From positions 1,488,001 through 1,552,000 of the forward strand of contig NZ_CP139971.1 of NCBI RefSeq assembly GCF_034424545.1: a stretch of 64,000 nt of DNA, read 5' to 3'. The notes beneath the pieces are model-generated. The model saw only the letters and a list, made by a program, of their open reading frames with translations, made no database searches and was not told the DNA's origin. Shown piece by piece: positions 49,628 to 57,552 of this stretch. The translations under genes were made by a program, and so were the position numbers. This DNA comes from Trinickia caryophylli. GTDB lineage: Bacteria; Pseudomonadota; Gammaproteobacteria; Burkholderiales; Burkholderiaceae. Numbering within the stretch: position 1 is the first letter of the stretch; each line of letters starts with the position of its first letter.

Positions 49628-50428
49628 TCAGTGCGCGTTATGCGCGGCCTGAACGATGAGATCGGCGATTTCGTCCGCATGCGAGATCAGCGACAGATGG
49701 CTTGCGGGCACCTCGATCGTCGTCGCCTTCATACGTTTGGCCATGAAACGTTCCAACTCGGGCGAGATCGTACGGTCCTCCGTCGAAACCGCATACCAGC
49801 TCGGCTTGGTGCGCCACGCCGCCTCGGTTGTTCGCGCCGAGAACAGCGTATCGGCGATCGGAGCCTGCTCCGCGTAGAGTACTTCGGCACGCGCCCGGTC
49901 CAGGTCGCCTGCGAAGTCGTGAATGAACGCATGCTCGTTGAACTGCGCATAGCCTCCCGATTTCACGAGTCCCGCGCTCGCCGGCGGGGTCGGGAATTTC
50001 GCCGCGAGCGCGGTATAGTCTTCGCCCGCGTCGGGCGCGCGCGCGGCCACGTAGACGAGCCCCGCGACTTTCGGGTCGACGCCGGCCTGACTGACTACCA
50101 TGCCTCCCCATGAATGTCCGACGAGAATCGTCGGGCCATCCTGCTGAGCCAGCGCGCGCTCCGTTGCGGCGACGCTGTCGGCAAGCGACGTGAGCGGATT
50201 TTGCACGGCGGTGACATGCATGCCCGCTTTCTGCAGGCGCGCGATGACTTCCTGCCAGCTCGATGCGTCGGCGTAGGCGCCATGCACGAGCACGACATTG
50301 TGGATCGGGGCCGCGCTCGTGGGAGGCGGGCTGCTTTCGGCGGCAACTGCGCCGTGCGAGAGAACGACGGCGGCGAGGCCGGCAGCGATGGCCGCAAATG
50401 GCCTGCGTTTGCTCGAATGATTCGACAT
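49628..50428 (-). CDS. Exported alpha/beta hydrolase
   Basis: The 266-residue protein has a signal peptide (AAIAAGLAAVVLSHGAVAAE). The hydrolase signatures are HNVVLVHGAYADASSWQEV, the nucleophile Ser in TILVGHSWGGMVVSQAG, and the catalytic His in VPASHLSLISHADEIADLI. The layout is that of the EstC-like or chloroperoxidase-like small hydrolases widespread in Burkholderiaceae. The substrate is unknown. It lies 140 bp downstream of the anti-sigma gene on the same strand and may be read with it. Confidence 0.85.
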   Translation of the reverse strand: MSNHSSKRRPFAAIAAGLAAVVLSHGAVAAESSPPPTSAAPIHNVVLVHGAYADASSWQEVIARLQKAGMHVTAVQNPLTSLADSVAATERALAQQDGPTILVGHSWGGMVVSQAGVDPKVAGLVYVAARAPDAGEDYTALAAKFPTPPASAGLVKSGGYAQFNEHAFIHDFAGDLDRARAEVLYAEQAPIADTLFSARTTEAAWRTKPSWYAVSTEDRTISPELERFMAKRMKATTIEVPASHLSLISHADEIADLIVQAAHNAH

Positions 50429-50531
50429 GGACGTGTCCTCGATGAAATAAAAAGGGATAGCGGAGCCTCGTTTGCGATACGCCGGGTTCATTCGGCGTCT
50501 CTCGCATGTGAGACGCTTGGGCCGCGGACTT

Positions 50532-50558
50532 ATTCCATCGATTCCATCGATTCCATCG
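50532..50558 (+). repeat. Three tandem 9-bp repeats
   Basis: ATTCCATCG occurs three times end to end in the spacer between the anti-sigma factor and the hydrolase genes, 10 bp before the end of the anti-sigma gene. It looks like slippage; no function is suggested. Confidence 0.85.
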
Positions 50559-50568
50559 AGGGCGCGCC

Positions 50569-51333
50569 TTATCCACGCAGCGGATTCATCGCACGCTGTA
50601 TCGGTGCGAGCGCGGCCTGGCCGGCCGGGCTGACCACGGCATAGAAGTACTTGCCGCGGCGCCAATACTGCGTGAGCAGTTCGCCATCCTTGCGCTCGCC
50701 CTTGTCGAAATGAAAGAGATTGCCGGGCGGCCGCATGTAATAGACGATCGCTTGTCCGCTCGCGTTGCGGTAGAGCACCATTGCTGCCGTTCCCTGTTCG
50801 CTCGCCATCAGCCTCGCGCCCACGGGCCGGAATCCGAACATCTCGAAGTTGGGCACCGGCTCCGATTGTACGAAGCGCCGGTCGAGCCAAGTCTGCAACT
50901 GCGTGACGTCGGCCGTCTTGAGATCGACCATCTGCATTGCCGTGTCACCGGTCGCGAAGATGCGGTAGGCTTCGGCCGCGTCGGCCATCGGCAGATACCG
51001 GGCACGCATCGACATATCACGCAACTGCCATCCGCCGACGACGCTCAGGCTCATGCACAGCACGAACGAGGCAGCCATCGCGAGCCTGCGGTTCGCACGT
51101 GCCCGCAACGATCGGCGAATGTAGGCCGGATCGAGTTGTGCGGGTGTGGCGCCGGCGGGAATGCCGTCGAGCGCCGCGCGCAGACTCTGCTTTTCTCGCG
51201 TGAGCTGGGCTACGAGCGCGGCGGCTTCAGGGTGGGCCGACAGATATAGCTCGACTTGCCGTCGGCGTTCATTGCCGAGCTGATTGTCGACATATGCGTG
51301 CAGGTCATCTTCGGATGGGGAAAACGCGTTCAT
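50569..51333 (-). CDS. Membrane anti-sigma factor
   Basis: The 254-residue protein opens with a zinc-less anti-sigma domain (SEDDLHAYVDNQLGNERRRQ). One membrane segment follows at residues about 85-103 (LAMAASFVLCMSLSVVGGWQL), then a periplasmic domain. The opening HAYVDNQL is the pattern of anti-sigma factors of the RsiW/ChrR-like transmembrane regulators. It would hold the ECF sigma factor encoded just upstream until a cell-envelope signal arrives. Its ATG overlaps the sigma stop codon. Confidence 0.87.
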   Translation of the reverse strand: MNAFSPSEDDLHAYVDNQLGNERRRQVELYLSAHPEAAALVAQLTREKQSLRAALDGIPAGATPAQLDPAYIRRSLRARANRRLAMAASFVLCMSLSVVGGWQLRDMSMRARYLPMADAAEAYRIFATGDTAMQMVDLKTADVTQLQTWLDRRFVQSEPVPNFEMFGFRPVGARLMASEQGTAAMVLYRNASGQAIVYYMRPPGNLFHFDKGERKDGELLTQYWRRGKYFYAVVSPAGQAALAPIQRAMNPLRG

Positions 51334-51845
51334 TTCAAGACTCGCAGTGAAGGAGGCGCGACCCGGCCCTCGGCCAGCTCGCGCAGCGCTTTGCGCGCAC
51401 GGGACAGACGCGACATGATCGTCCCGATAGGTACATCGAGTGCCTCGGCCGCTTCCTGGTAACTGAGCCCTTCCACCGTCACGAGCAACATCAGCGCGCG
51501 CTGCTCGGGCTTCAACCGGTGGAAGCCGCGCAGCGCGGCACGTGCAGCCACGATTTCTTCCGTCGATTGCGCGAGCGGCTCTTCTTCGCGGCCGAGAAAA
51601 CCGAGCATCCATGCATAGCGCTTGGCGCGCCGCCGATCGTTGAGGAAGAGCCGGTAAAGGATCGAAAAGAGCCACGCACGCAAGTCGCCATCGGTCCGGC
51701 GTGTCCCGATGCGCGAGAGCGCGCGCTCGAGGCAGGCCTGTACGAGGTCGTCGGCGCTCGGCTGGTTGCGCGTGAGAAAAAGCGCGAAGCGCCGCAGGCG
51801 CGGCAACAGCTCGCGCAGCGCTTCGTCGGTAAGATCGCTGCTCAT
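51330..51845 (-). CDS. ECF-family RNA polymerase sigma factor
   Basis: The 171-residue protein has region 2 (LRRFALFLTRNQPSADDLVQ, DLRAWLFSILYRLFLNDRRR) and region 4 (LKPEQRALMLLVTVEGLSYQ, IGTIMSRLSRARKAL). It directs RNA polymerase to stress promoters and is paired with the membrane anti-sigma factor encoded downstream. ATG 51845 follows CAGGAACGACC. A GTG at 51863 would add six residues. The upstream gap to the CorC gene is 208 bp and divergent. Confidence 0.93.
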   Translation of the reverse strand: MSSDLTDEALRELLPRLRRFALFLTRNQPSADDLVQACLERALSRIGTRRTDGDLRAWLFSILYRLFLNDRRRAKRYAWMLGFLGREEEPLAQSTEEIVAARAALRGFHRLKPEQRALMLLVTVEGLSYQEAAEALDVPIGTIMSRLSRARKALRELAEGRVAPPSLRVLK

Positions 51846-51939
51846 GGTCGTTCCTGACGGCACGTGGTATCGAGCGTAAGAAACCCGGATCGGCAGTTTA
51901 TTCCCTGCGCGCGCAATTTATTCCCCGGAGCGCGCCAAA

Positions 51940-51957
51940 GGTGAGGCTTTTCGGGAC
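51940..51957 (+). repeat. Copy 11 of the dispersed 18-bp motif
   Basis: The plus strand reads GGTGAGGCTTTTCGGGAC, in the divergent gap between the sigma factor and CorC-like genes. It is one of the few copies that lie upstream of genes on both sides. Confidence 0.72.
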
Positions 51958-52053
51958 CCGAGGCCGGCCGAACGCCGACGCCGCGCGGTACGGCAAGCGA
52001 ATTGCTCGTCGTCTGGCAGAATGGGAAGTCTTTCAATTACCTTAAAAGGCGAA

Positions 52054-53376
52054 ATGGGCCCCGAAATGGCAGGAAGCTTTCTCTTGACCGTCGTCGCACT
52101 GCTGCTGGTGCTGCTCAACGGGTTCTTTGTCGCCGCCGAATTCGGGCTCGTCAAACTGCGGGCAACACGTGTAAAAGCCATCGCCAAAGTACACGGATGG
52201 CGCGGGCGCACCCTGCTCGAGGTGCATCGAAATCTCGACGCCTATCTTTCCGCCTGCCAGCTCGGCATTACGCTCGCCTCGCTCGGGCTGGGATGGGTAG
52301 GCGAGCCCGCGTTTGCGGATCTGCTTGCACCGTTGCTCGGCTACGTTGGAATCGCGAGCAGCGATGCCGTGCACTTCATCGCATTCGTGGCAGCCTTCGT
52401 CGTCGTCTCGTATCTGCACATCGTCGTGGGCGAACTTGCGCCGAAATCGATCGCCATCCGCCTGACAGAGAAAATCGGCCTGTGGACGGCGGCGCCGCTC
52501 TACATCTTCTATTGGGTCATGTATCCGGCCATCTGGGTCCTCAATCACAGTTCGAACTGGGTGCTGCGGCGTGTCGGGCTGGAGACGGCGAACGGACATG
52601 ACAGTCAGTACTCCGCCGACGAATTGAAACTGATCCTGCGCAGCTCGAGAGCCGATGCCGATTTCACGAAGGACGAGTGGCACGCACTCGCACAAGCGCT
52701 CGATTTTCGCGATCTCGAAGTGGCGGACTTGATGCGCCCGTTCAACGAGGCCGTTGCGCTGTTGGCCACCGACTCGGTCGAACGCAACCTCGAGCGCATG
52801 GCTCAGCATCGCTATAGTCGTTATCCGTATCTCGACGAAAAAGGATGCGTACGCGGCGTGATTCATTTGAAGGACGTGTTTCTTGCCGTGCGCAAGGGCG
52901 AAATGCCGGCGAGCCTCGATTCGCTTGCCCGGCAGGCGGTGACGGTGCCGCCCGAGTTGTCCGTCATTGCGCTGTTCAGGCGCCTGCGCCAGGGCGCGCC
53001 TCACTTCGCCGTCGTGACGTCGCGCGAAGGGCGGCCGCTCGGCTTCGTCACACTCGACAATCTGCTCGGTGCGCTGGTGGGCGAAATACGCGACGAATTC
53101 CGGCAAGCGGAAAACGATTGGATGAAGCTCGACGACGGCTCGCTGCTCGGCAAAGGCAGCTTGCCCATATTCACGCTTGAGCGCGCACTCGGAATCGACA
53201 TCGAGGAAAGCGGTGTCGATTCGGTTGGCGGGCTCATTCTGCAACGTCTCGGCGATTTGCCGAAAGAGGGGCAGCGCATTGCGTTCGCGAACTTCGATGC
53301 GGTCGTCAAGAAGATGACCGGGCCTCGGATTTCGCTGATTCGCGTTTATCCGAAGCAAGACGTGCCCGCGCACTGA
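52054..53376 (+). CDS. CNNM/CorC-type membrane protein with CBS pair
   Basis: The 440-residue protein has a CNNM membrane domain (LNGFFVAAEFGLVKLRATRV, then ITLASLGLGWVGEPAF and VVGELAPKSIAIR). A CBS pair (VADLMRPFNEAVAL to VTLDNLLGALVGEI) and a C-terminal CorC/HlyC domain follow. These proteins export or regulate Mg2+ or Co2+; older names call them hemolysins without good cause. ATG 52054 follows AAAAGGCGAA; in-frame ATGs at 52021 and 52066 are possible. Confidence 0.9.
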   Translation: MGPEMAGSFLLTVVALLLVLLNGFFVAAEFGLVKLRATRVKAIAKVHGWRGRTLLEVHRNLDAYLSACQLGITLASLGLGWVGEPAFADLLAPLLGYVGIASSDAVHFIAFVAAFVVVSYLHIVVGELAPKSIAIRLTEKIGLWTAAPLYIFYWVMYPAIWVLNHSSNWVLRRVGLETANGHDSQYSADELKLILRSSRADADFTKDEWHALAQALDFRDLEVADLMRPFNEAVALLATDSVERNLERMAQHRYSRYPYLDEKGCVRGVIHLKDVFLAVRKGEMPASLDSLARQAVTVPPELSVIALFRRLRQGAPHFAVVTSREGRPLGFVTLDNLLGALVGEIRDEFRQAENDWMKLDDGSLLGKGSLPIFTLERALGIDIEESGVDSVGGLILQRLGDLPKEGQRIAFANFDAVVKKMTGPRISLIRVYPKQDVPAH

Positions 53377-53389
53377 TGCGCGAGTGTGA

Positions 53390-53407
53390 GGTGAGCTTTT
53401 TCAGGAG
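53390..53407 (+). repeat. Copy 12 of the dispersed 18-bp motif
   Basis: The plus strand reads GGTGAGCTTTTTCAGGAG, only 13 bp after the CorC-like stop codon. Confidence 0.75.
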
Positions 53408-53529
53408 GTGGGGTGTGTGGCGGCACGCTCGCTGGGCGAGCGGCGCGGAACTCGCGCCCTAAACGGCGATGCGCCGCTGCATCGCAAGAACGCAGCGGCG
53501 CATCGCTTGATCGACGCGATGGGGCGGTA

Positions 53530-53925
53530 TTACGGACCGACGCGCAGTACGATGCCGGTACCGATCTGGACCATCAGGTAGTCGCCGCCGATGCCAACCC
53601 ACTGATAGCCGCGCGGCGGCGGGGCGAGATGGTAGCCGCGCCAGTCGTCCACCACGTACTGACGATCGCGATACTCGGGCGGCAGCCGATCGCCCTTGCG
53701 CCAGTGGCCGGGTGCGTAAGCGGATGCGCCAGGGCCAGGGCCAGGGCCGGCGTCGGGGCCTGGGCCGCCGTGCGGGCCGCCTTGCTTGTGCGGGTTGCCA
53801 TGACCTTGGCCCTTGCCGTGCGGACCTTGGCCGGGCATATCGCCGGGAGGCTGGGCGCTGGCGAGCGATGCGCCGAGCATGCCGGTGGCGACGAGCGCCG
53901 CGAGAATCCAGCGTGACGTTTTCAT
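53530..53925 (-). CDS. RcnB-family periplasmic protein
   Basis: The 131-residue protein has a signal peptide (ILAALVATGMLGASLASAQ), a low-complexity His/Gly/Pro segment (residues about 27-68) that could bind metal, and the RcnB domain: GHWRKGDRLPPEYRDRQYVV, WRGYHLAPPPRGYQWVGIGG, DYLMVQIGTGIV. RcnB of E. coli lowers nickel and cobalt uptake from the periplasm. The metal here is not known. It stands alone on the minus strand. Confidence 0.88.
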   Translation of the reverse strand: MKTSRWILAALVATGMLGASLASAQPPGDMPGQGPHGKGQGHGNPHKQGGPHGGPGPDAGPGPGPGASAYAPGHWRKGDRLPPEYRDRQYVVDDWRGYHLAPPPRGYQWVGIGGDYLMVQIGTGIVLRVGP

Positions 53926-54126
53926 TCTTTGCTCCTGTCAGCGAATGGTATGGCAAACGTTAGCATCGAGCGCCGAAGCAAACAAGCAGCGGTGCGACCA
54001 TGAATCGTTGCAATAGATTCGCGTGCAGCGGGCGGATGAACCGCGCCGTTGGCTTGCGCCACCTGCGGTTCGTCAATGCGACGGACGGCATCGCTATGCC
54101 GTTCGGCTTACTTCTCGTTACACAAC

Positions 54127-54144
54127 GGTGAGTGTTTACGGGGG
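54127..54144 (+). repeat. Copy 13 of the dispersed 18-bp motif
   Basis: The plus strand reads GGTGAGTGTTTACGGGGG, 30 bp beyond the stop of the minus-strand TetR gene. Confidence 0.72.
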
Positions 54145-54174
54145 CGGCCGTCCGCTCGGCGACACTTTCGCGCA

Positions 54175-54837
54175 TCAACGTCTGCCGATACTCGTCGCTG
54201 CTTTCGATCGCGCTCTTGCGACGGTGGCCTTACCGTTCGTTTTGCCGTTTGCCTTGCCGTTCGCACGGTCCTTGGCGGCGGTGGGCGTCCATTGGCCATC
54301 GTCGAGCAGGCGATCGAACAGGCGGTTGCGCTCTTTTGCCGAAAACGGGCTCAGGCCGAACAGTTCCGACAGCATCAGCCCGGTTGCCGCCGCCCAGCGC
54401 AGCATGGCGAGTTCGGGGTCCTCCGCCTGGGCCTTGAGCTGCTTGAGCTTGCCCGCGTTGTTGTCGCGCCGCGCCGCAAGCAGCGTCGGATCCTCGACGA
54501 AGGCTGCCACCAGCGCGAGCGCAACCGACTGCGGCTGATCGGTTGCCTCGCGCGCGGTCGCGATTTGCGCCATCAGCATCGGCTCCGCCACGGATGTGTC
54601 GAGCGTCGCTTCGTAATCGCGCGAAAAACGTTCGAAATGCTCGGTCTGGTGTTCGAGCAAGGCTTTCAGCACTTCCTGCTTCGTGCGGAATTGATGCATG
54701 AGGCCGCCTTTGCTCATGCCGCTCTCGCGAGCGATTGCATCGAACGTGAGTTTGCCGGGGCCGTCCCGGGCGATGATCTTCAGCGCAGCCTGAATGGCGG
54801 CCGTGCGGGAGCGTTCCGAACGCGTGGCATTGTCCAT
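54175..54837 (-). CDS. TetR-family regulator with Lys/Gly-rich tail
   Basis: The 220-residue protein has the TetR helix-turn-helix (LTFDAIARESGMSKGGLMHQF, residues about 30-50) and a ligand domain like the TetR_C_37 type (HQTEHFERF, FGLSPFSAKERNRLFDRLL). The last 30 residues are a basic NGKANGKTNGKA repeat tail, unusual for the family and perhaps DNA- or nucleic-acid-contacting. It is divergent from the DUF3313 lipoprotein gene, with an operator-like palindrome between them. Confidence 0.88.
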   Translation of the reverse strand: MDNATRSERSRTAAIQAALKIIARDGPGKLTFDAIARESGMSKGGLMHQFRTKQEVLKALLEHQTEHFERFSRDYEATLDTSVAEPMLMAQIATAREATDQPQSVALALVAAFVEDPTLLAARRDNNAGKLKQLKAQAEDPELAMLRWAAATGLMLSELFGLSPFSAKERNRLFDRLLDDGQWTPTAAKDRANGKANGKTNGKATVARARSKAATSIGRR

Positions 54838-55006
54838 GGTGGTCTTTCTCTGCGCGGCCGGCGCCCGGTATTGGAACGCGAGCGATGGCCGAACGAAATC
54901 GTCAAGTGGCCAATTATGTCTTGTTTCGGCCCCGCGCCGAAGCGGGTAACCGCGGTGGCGGGTGCGTCCCCGCGCCGCACCCGCCACCGCATCCGGCCCA
55001 AGAAAC

Positions 55007-55024
55007 AAACCGTATGGTCGGTTT
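55007..55024. promoter_or_regulatory. Operator-like inverted repeat
   Basis: AAACCG and CGGTTT arms around TATGGT form a perfect 18-bp site in the 289-bp divergent gap between the TetR gene and the DUF3313 lipoprotein gene. It is a fit for autoregulation by that TetR protein and control of the lipoprotein. Confidence 0.5.
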
Positions 55025-55126
55025 ACATCGTGGCATGGCGGTGATACGCTCGCGTCTCACATGAGGTGACGCATCAGCCGATGCTGGCGTGGCGGGGCCG
55101 ATCCACCAAAAAAACGGAGAACGGAA

Positions 55127-55798
55127 ATGAAGGGAATCGTCGATGTACGCCCATATGCAGCCATGGTCGCGGCCGCCGTCGCCGCGGGATTGACGGCGTG
55201 CGCGAGCGTGCAGCCGGTCGCCTACTCGGGCATTGCTTCCTCGTCTTATCTGAAGGCGGACCCGCGGGACAAGTCGGGGCGCAGCCCCTACAGCTATTCG
55301 ACGCAAGCAGATTGGCGCCAATACCGGCAGATGATGATCGAACCGGTGGTCGTGTACCGAGGCAGCGACAATCAATTCGGCAACACGAGCGCGGAGGACC
55401 GGGAGGCGCTCGCGCAATACATGCAGGCCACGTTTGCGAAGAAGCTGCAAACGCGGTTCCAGATCGTCGATCGTCCGGGGCCCGGCACGCTGCGGCTCAA
55501 GCTGACTCTCACGGGCGCGGCGAAAACGACGCCGGTCGTGGGTACGCTGCTGCATTTGGACATTGCGGGCAACGTCTATAACGGCGTGCAAGCGATGCGC
55601 GGGCGCGAAGGCGCGATGACGGGCGCCGTGTTCTATTCCGTCGAAATCTACGATGCGTCGACGAACAAGCTGCTCAACGCTTATGTCGCGAAGCAGTATC
55701 CGAACGCGATGAATATCGGTGCGAGTTTTGGCGGTCTGAGCGCCTCGAAGACGGGCATCGACAAGGGGGCCGACGCGTTGCTGGCACAGCTCCAGTAG
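55127..55798 (+). CDS. DUF3313 lipoprotein
   Basis: The 223-residue product has a leader ending AGLTACAS, a good lipobox with Cys at about residue 25. The mature part shows YSGIASSSYLKAD, RQMMIEPVVVYRG, LQTRFQIVDRPGPGTLRLKL and LLNAYVAKQYPNAM, the DUF3313 pattern. The family has no proven function. A clear GGAGAACGGAA lies before the ATG. The MCE gene follows after 51 bp on the same strand and may be co-transcribed. Confidence 0.82.
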   Translation: MKGIVDVRPYAAMVAAAVAAGLTACASVQPVAYSGIASSSYLKADPRDKSGRSPYSYSTQADWRQYRQMMIEPVVVYRGSDNQFGNTSAEDREALAQYMQATFAKKLQTRFQIVDRPGPGTLRLKLTLTGAAKTTPVVGTLLHLDIAGNVYNGVQAMRGREGAMTGAVFYSVEIYDASTNKLLNAYVAKQYPNAMNIGASFGGLSASKTGIDKGADALLAQLQ

Positions 55799-55849
55799 CC
55801 GTTGCGCCAAGCGCGCGAGCCATGCAGGCGTGCGGGCGGAGCGTTCAGC

Positions 55850-57394
55850 GTGAAGCGGCCATCGTTCGTCTGGCTCGTGCCGCTCGGTGCGGCCGCCGTA
55901 TGTACCGTGCTCGGCATTGTCGCGCTCGCCGGCCGCGGCCCGTCCGTGACGGTCAGCTTCGCGACTGCCGAAGGCATCGAGCCCGGCAAGACGAAGATCC
56001 GGTACAAGGATGTCGATATCGGCACGGTCGATGCGGTACGGCTGGCGCCGGGTCGGGCGCGCGTGCTCGTCGATATCGATTTTGCACGCAGTGCCCGCGA
56101 TTTCGCCGTCGACGGCTCGCGGTTTTGGGTTGTGCGCCCGCGCGTAGGCGCGAGCGGCATCACGGGGCTCGATACGGTCCTCTCCGGCGCATATATCGGC
56201 GTCGATCGCGGGCGCTCGACTGAGCGGCGTACGTCGTTCACCGGACTCGAAACACCGCCTGCCGTGATGAACGACGAAAATGGCCGACGCTTCGAGCTGT
56301 ACGGCGAGTCGCTCGGCTCCGTTGCAATCGGTTCGCCGATCTATTACCGGCGCGCGGCGGTCGGCCGCGTGGTCGGCTACCGACTTGCGAAGAACGGGGC
56401 CGGTGTGGCCATCGATGTATTCGTCGAGGCGCCCTACGATGGCTACGTGCGCGCCGGTACGCGCTGGTGGCACGCGAGCGGCATAGGTGTGCGCCTCGAT
56501 TCGAGCGGGATGACGCTCGACACGCAGTCGGTCGCCGCCGTGCTGACGGGTGGGCTCGCTTTTGGCTCACCTGCCGGGCAGGCGGCGACGGGGCCGGTCG
56601 AAAACGGCGCGCGGTTTCCCCTGGCTGAAGACGTGGCCGCCGCCATGCGTGCGCCGGACGGGCCCGAGGCATCCGTCGTCATGCGCTTCGATCAATCGGT
56701 GCGCGGGTTGCAGGTGGGGGCGGCCGTCGACTTCCGCGGAGTCGAGCTCGGCCATGTGACGGCCATCGGCATCGAGTACGACCCGAGACGCGGCCAATTT
56801 ACGATGCCGGTCACGATGGCGCTTTTCCCCGACCGTCTGGGCGCGCGCTACCGTCAGGCGATTCCCCGCGGCGACACCGCAGCAGGCAAGGCATTGCTGC
56901 GCCGGCTCGTGGCACGTGGGCTGCGCGGCCAACTGCGTACCGGTAACGTGTTGACGAATCAGCGTTATATCGCGCTCGATGTCTTTCCAGACGCGCCACG
57001 CGCCGAAGTCGACATGCGTCGGACGCCGCTCGAGCTGCCGACAGTGCCGAACACGCTCGAAGAGTTGCAGATGCAACTGGCGAGCATCGCGCGAAAGCTC
57101 GATCGTGTGCCGTTCGACGAGATCGGGTCTCGGTTGAGCGAGACGTTGAGCACGGCCAATCATCTGTTCGCACAACTCGACACAGAACTCGCGCCGCAGG
57201 CGCGCGATACGCTTGCGGCGGCACGGGAGGCGTTCGGCTCGGCCCAGGCGACGCTGCAACAGGACTCCCCGTTGCAGTCCGATATGCATCGCGCCCTCGT
57301 GCAGCTTACGCGCACGCTGCAGACGCTCGACGAACTTGCCGATTATCTGCAGCGTCACCCCGAAGCGCTCGTGCGCGGCAAGGCGGAAGACTGA
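55850..57394 (+). CDS. MCE-domain protein, PqiB-like
   Basis: The 514-residue protein has one N-terminal membrane helix (VWLVPLGAAAVCTVLGIVALA) and three MCE domains, each opening with a form of GIEPGKTKIRYKDVDIGTVD. A coiled helix toward the end (LEELQMQLASIARKLD, LQTLDELADYLQRHP) follows. PqiB-type MCE rings bridge the envelope and move lipids. The usual partners PqiA and PqiC are not found beside it; the neighbour upstream is DUF3313. GTG 55850 is chosen over the TTG at 55802 because GGAG precedes it. Confidence 0.87.
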   Translation: MKRPSFVWLVPLGAAAVCTVLGIVALAGRGPSVTVSFATAEGIEPGKTKIRYKDVDIGTVDAVRLAPGRARVLVDIDFARSARDFAVDGSRFWVVRPRVGASGITGLDTVLSGAYIGVDRGRSTERRTSFTGLETPPAVMNDENGRRFELYGESLGSVAIGSPIYYRRAAVGRVVGYRLAKNGAGVAIDVFVEAPYDGYVRAGTRWWHASGIGVRLDSSGMTLDTQSVAAVLTGGLAFGSPAGQAATGPVENGARFPLAEDVAAAMRAPDGPEASVVMRFDQSVRGLQVGAAVDFRGVELGHVTAIGIEYDPRRGQFTMPVTMALFPDRLGARYRQAIPRGDTAAGKALLRRLVARGLRGQLRTGNVLTNQRYIALDVFPDAPRAEVDMRRTPLELPTVPNTLEELQMQLASIARKLDRVPFDEIGSRLSETLSTANHLFAQLDTELAPQARDTLAAAREAFGSAQATLQQDSPLQSDMHRALVQLTRTLQTLDELADYLQRHPEALVRGKAED

Positions 57395-57552
57395 CGGCCC
57401 GTGAGTCGGCCGCGACCGTGGCGGGCATAGGCTATGGCATCGCCTATCGCTTCGGAGGGCTCGGCGCCTCGGTTCTGGCGCATTTCGGCCTCAATGCCGC
57501 GCATTTCTTCTTCTTCACCTACCCCATGCTGATGCCGGCCGTCCGCGGCTGA
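57394..57552 (+). pseudogene. 3' remnant of a CPBP-family intramembrane protease gene
   Basis: In a frame different from the MCE gene, this stretch reads ARESAATVAGIGYGIAYRF, then GGLGASVLAHFGLNAAHFFF and a tail to a stop at 57552. HFGLN is the HxxxN of the last CPBP (CAAX-protease) motif. About 50 residues remain of a family of 200 or more, with no start codon, so the gene has lost its 5' part. Its end overlaps the end of the NuoF-like gene on the other strand. Confidence 0.65.
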
